A stretch of 7,988 nucleotides of DNA, taken from assembly GCA_025351985.1 (NCBI GenBank), contig JANXUW010000025.1, positions 1 through 7,988 on the forward strand. The letters run 5' to 3'. The notes below the pieces were generated by a model. It did not search any database, had not been told where the DNA came from, and worked only from the letters and a program-made list of their open reading frames with translations. Every line of letters starts with the position of its first letter. The first letter of the stretch is position 1. The translations under genes were made by a program, and so were the position numbers. This document shows positions 6,258-7,988 of the stretch, one piece after another. The DNA is from Pseudolysobacter sp. Its GTDB lineage: Bacteria; Pseudomonadota; Gammaproteobacteria; Xanthomonadales; Rhodanobacteraceae.

Positions 6258-7448
6258 ATGTGCGGCCACTACATTCGCCAGCGTCTTTCCACGCCGATAT
6301 TATTTCTCGGCGCAGTCATTTTTTGCGGACTGCCGGCGATCAGCGTGCATGCGTCCCCGCCGCTCGGCTGGACCAATGTCACGCCATCGGCAATCAATCT
6401 GGTCGGTTCGTCGTTCAACAACGATAACTACGGCGTGCAGGATGTTCTCGCCGATCCGGCGCGGCCTAGCGATCTTTACGCATTCACGTGTTACCAAGGC
6501 GTCTGGAAATCCGTCGACTACGGCCTGACGTGGGCCAAGGCCAACACCGGCAGCAATGGCGCGGCACTCGACGGCGGCAAACTCTGGACCGCGGCAATCG
6601 ACCCGAATGCCAGCCGCAATCCGGCCACACCACCAACCTTGTGGACTGCCACCGGCGATGCCGCCGCGGGCGTGTGGAAAAGTGTCGATGGCGGTGTGAG
6701 CTGGGTTGCCTACGCGGTGAACAACACGACGGTCGGCAGCGCATCCGGCAACAATTATTTTGCCAACGACGTGTATGCGCTGGATGTCGATCCGAACGAC
6801 GGCCAGCATCTGATCGCGGGATTTCATGGGTATCCCGGAATCTCCGAATCGATCGATGGCGGTATGAGCTGGAGCACGATCAGCGTGCCCGCGAATAGCG
6901 GCGTATCGCTTTATCCGTTTTTTGTGCAAACCGGCAACGCGACCAGCACGCGCACGACGTGGCTCACGCAAGCGCAGTGGGATTCCAACACGCAAGGCAT
7001 CTGGCGCAGCGCGAATGGCGGCGCAAGCTGGACCCACGTCGCGCCGACCTACGAGCACAAACACGGCAGCACACAGATTTACCAAGCCGGGCAGGGCGTG
7101 ATCTACGTGCCTTCGGTCAATCCCGATGGCGTATTCAAAAGCACCGACTACGGCCAGACGTGGACGCAGGTCAGCACCGCGTCATCCAATGCGATCTTCG
7201 GCACGACGCTGCGGATTTATGCCGAGGATTCGTTCGCGTCCAGCGCAAGTTACGCGCCGAATTTGCAATCCTCACCGACCATAGGAACACACTGGTCGGC
7301 GATGACTGCCGTACCCGCGATGAGCAACGGCGCCAAGCGCGCGGCGGTTACGCACAATGGATCGCAGACCATTATTGTTTCCGGTAATTGGCTTGGCGGA
7401 ATATGGCGTTATGTCGAGGATGATTTATTTGAGAATGGATTTGAGTGA
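6258..7448 (+). CDS. Exported Asp-box beta-propeller protein (sialidase/GH74/sortilin-like fold)
   Basis: This 396-residue protein has a signal peptide at residues 1-32 (RQR basic part, hydrophobic core, likely cleavage after VHA). VIFC in the core is not a proper lipobox, so it is not called a lipoprotein. Five Asp boxes (S-x-D/N-x-G-x-S/T-W) begin at S85, S142, S198, S251 and S295, each preceded by G-V/I-W/F/S-K/R/E, as in BNR-repeat propellers of sialidases, GH74 xyloglucanases and VPS10/sortilin domains. It is far shorter than typical two-propeller GH74 enzymes, and there is no FRIP motif of true sialidases, so no activity is assigned. The protein ends in DDLFENGFE, matching the IFRNGLE of the upstream giant protein. 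It lies 86 bases downstream of that gene in the same direction. The ATG at 6258 gives a complete signal peptide, though its ribosome binding site is weak (GAGTGA, 6246-6251). Confidence 0.85.
   Translation: MCGHYIRQRLSTPILFLGAVIFCGLPAISVHASPPLGWTNVTPSAINLVGSSFNNDNYGVQDVLADPARPSDLYAFTCYQGVWKSVDYGLTWAKANTGSNGAALDGGKLWTAAIDPNASRNPATPPTLWTATGDAAAGVWKSVDGGVSWVAYAVNNTTVGSASGNNYFANDVYALDVDPNDGQHLIAGFHGYPGISESIDGGMSWSTISVPANSGVSLYPFFVQTGNATSTRTTWLTQAQWDSNTQGIWRSANGGASWTHVAPTYEHKHGSTQIYQAGQGVIYVPSVNPDGVFKSTDYGQTWTQVSTASSNAIFGTTLRIYAEDSFASSASYAPNLQSSPTIGTHWSAMTAVPAMSNGAKRAAVTHNGSQTIIVSGNWLGGIWRYVEDDLFENGFE
6510..7163 (+). repeat. Five Asp-box (BNR) motifs in the propeller protein
   Basis: The boxes are SVDYGLTW (85-92), SVDGGVSW (142-149), SIDGGMSW (198-205), SANGGASW (251-258, with Asp replaced by Asn) and STDYGQTW (295-302). 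The spacing is 57, 56, 53 and 44 residues, close to one propeller blade each. Asp boxes are structural turns, not active-site residues. Confidence 0.8.
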
Positions 7449-7596
7449 TGCGTTTTCGTATTAAGCCTCAACTTCCGGGGGACGTAATAGATTAATCCTT
7501 CGAATAACGGCAGTTGCATGGATTGTTTTGAGCGAGTTTATATTCGATGGCTAGGTAATATGTGCTCGATGCCAATTAGAAAGTTACTTGACTGAA

Positions 7597-7611
7597 CCGG
7601 CTCTTGGCCGG
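7597..7611 (+). other. Short hairpin
   Basis: CCGGC (7597-7601) and GCCGG (7607-7611) pair over 5 bp around a five-base loop. No T-tract follows. It is near another hairpin 17 bases downstream; together they may form a structured leader or the end of an upstream transcript. Function unknown. Confidence 0.3.
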
Positions 7612-7626
7612 ACCATCCCGTGCAAC

Positions 7627-7650
7627 GCCCCGCATCCGGGGTCTAATTTT
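7627..7650 (+). terminator. Weak intrinsic terminator-like hairpin
   Basis: CCCCG (7628-7632) pairs with CGGGG (7637-7641) around a four-base CATC loop, extended by a G-T wobble (7627/7642), and TCTAATTTT follows. The stem is short and the T-run is broken, so termination would be modest. It could end a transcript from the propeller gene about 180 bases upstream, isolating the next gene. Confidence 0.35.
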
Positions 7651-7668
7651 AGTTAGCCCGACCCGCAA

Positions 7669-7674
7669 GAGAGG
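7669..7674 (+). promoter_or_regulatory. Ribosome binding site that decides the GTG start at 7681
   Basis: GAGAGG is followed by a six-base spacer and GTG at 7681. The ATG at 7676-7678 is out of frame and too close to the site, so GTG is the likely start. Confidence 0.65.
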
Positions 7675-7680
7675 TATGTT

Positions 7681-7962
7681 GTGACTAGCCGTGAGAAATT
7701 TGGGCTTTGGATGCTTGCAGCACTATTCGTCATCTTGATCGTAGTCGTCGCTACTTCCACGAATGAGCAACGCGGAATTATGACGACTGCTCTGGGTGAG
7801 GGTGCCTATGTTGGGGGTGTGTGGCTTGTGCTGCTCACCAGCCTTACCACATGGTGGCAGAGCCTCAAGGGTGGTGGCCGGCCCGCGCTGTTCTCCTCGG
7901 TGGTTGCGCTAACGATCGTAGCCATCTGTGGCTGGCTACTCCTCAAGTCTCAACCTGATTAG
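7681..7962 (+). CDS. Small membrane protein with three predicted transmembrane segments, unknown function
   Basis: This 93-residue protein starts with GTG behind a good ribosome binding site. I do not recognise its family. Three hydrophobic segments are visible at about residues 8-27, 42-62 and 69-88, joined by a short polar loop (STNEQRG) and a Gly/Lys/Arg loop (LKGGGR); the ends are short and polar. By the positive-inside rule, the N-terminus (SREK) and the second loop would face the cytoplasm. It has no signal peptide or catalytic motif. Codon use is less G/C-biased than in the two upstream genes: CTA, CTT, ACA, GGA and GGG all appear. That fits either a different origin or ordinary small-gene scatter. 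It stands 232 bases after the propeller gene, behind two hairpins, so it is probably transcribed separately. The stop is followed by only 26 bases of window. Confidence 0.7.
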   Translation: MTSREKFGLWMLAALFVILIVVVATSTNEQRGIMTTALGEGAYVGGVWLVLLTSLTTWWQSLKGGGRPALFSSVVALTIVAICGWLLLKSQPD

Positions 7963-7988
7963 CGCTGAACCTCAGTGAAGAAAATTGC

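Larger units (their letters stand above)
7449..7680. other. Intergenic region between the propeller gene and the small membrane protein gene
   Basis: The first half (to about 7590) is visibly more AT-rich than the genes before it and holds no gene that I can support. TTGCAT (7514-7519) and TTTATATT (7537-7544) form at best a poor sigma-70 promoter with a spacer of 17-19 bases. The second half holds two short hairpins (7597-7611 and 7628-7641). GTTAGCC at 7652-7658 resembles an integron core site, but no convincing partner was found. Confidence 0.5.

Noticed and set aside
6258..6353. Lipoprotein signal in the propeller protein (Cys at residue 23)
   Set aside because: The residues before the Cys (VIF) and the position within the hydrophobic core do not fit a lipobox; VHA|SP gives a better ordinary cleavage site.

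Overview
The window suggests a GC-rich gammaproteobacterium, most likely of the Xanthomonadales (Rhodanobacteraceae or Lysobacteraceae). Three things point that way: the strong G/C preference at third codon positions in the two large genes, a CRP/Clp-type palindrome upstream of the first gene, and an 'I/LF-x-NG-F/L-E' motif at or near the C-terminus of both exported proteins. I recall that motif as common on secreted proteins of those families, but I have not checked it. The lineage is an inference.

Layout: bases 1-282 are a non-coding leader with one good TGTGA-N6-TCACG palindrome. Bases 283-6171 encode one giant exported protein of 1962 residues: signal peptide, lectin-like N-terminal region, two long right-handed beta-helix regions, two related Ig-like repeats, a Big-1-like domain, a DUF11-like domain and an unrecognised C-terminal extension. 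A 15-bp hairpin without a T-tract lies at 6180-6214. Bases 6258-7448 encode a second exported protein of 396 residues, a small Asp-box beta-propeller. Bases 7449-7680 are a more AT-rich gap with two short hairpins just before the last gene. Bases 7681-7962 encode a 93-residue protein with three predicted membrane segments and a different codon style; it may come from elsewhere.

How the genes may work together: the first two are co-directional, both carry signal peptides, share the NGFE/NGLE motif, and have the same 11-base sequence upstream. They therefore look like a secreted or surface pair, possibly concerned with carbohydrate or adhesion. No catalytic motif was recognised in either, so no enzyme activity is claimed. 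The small membrane protein shows no visible link to them. The most unusual points are the shared C-terminal motif, the duplicated Cys-paired lead-in to each beta-helix, and the foreign-looking small gene. I found no RNA gene, CRISPR array or insertion sequence.
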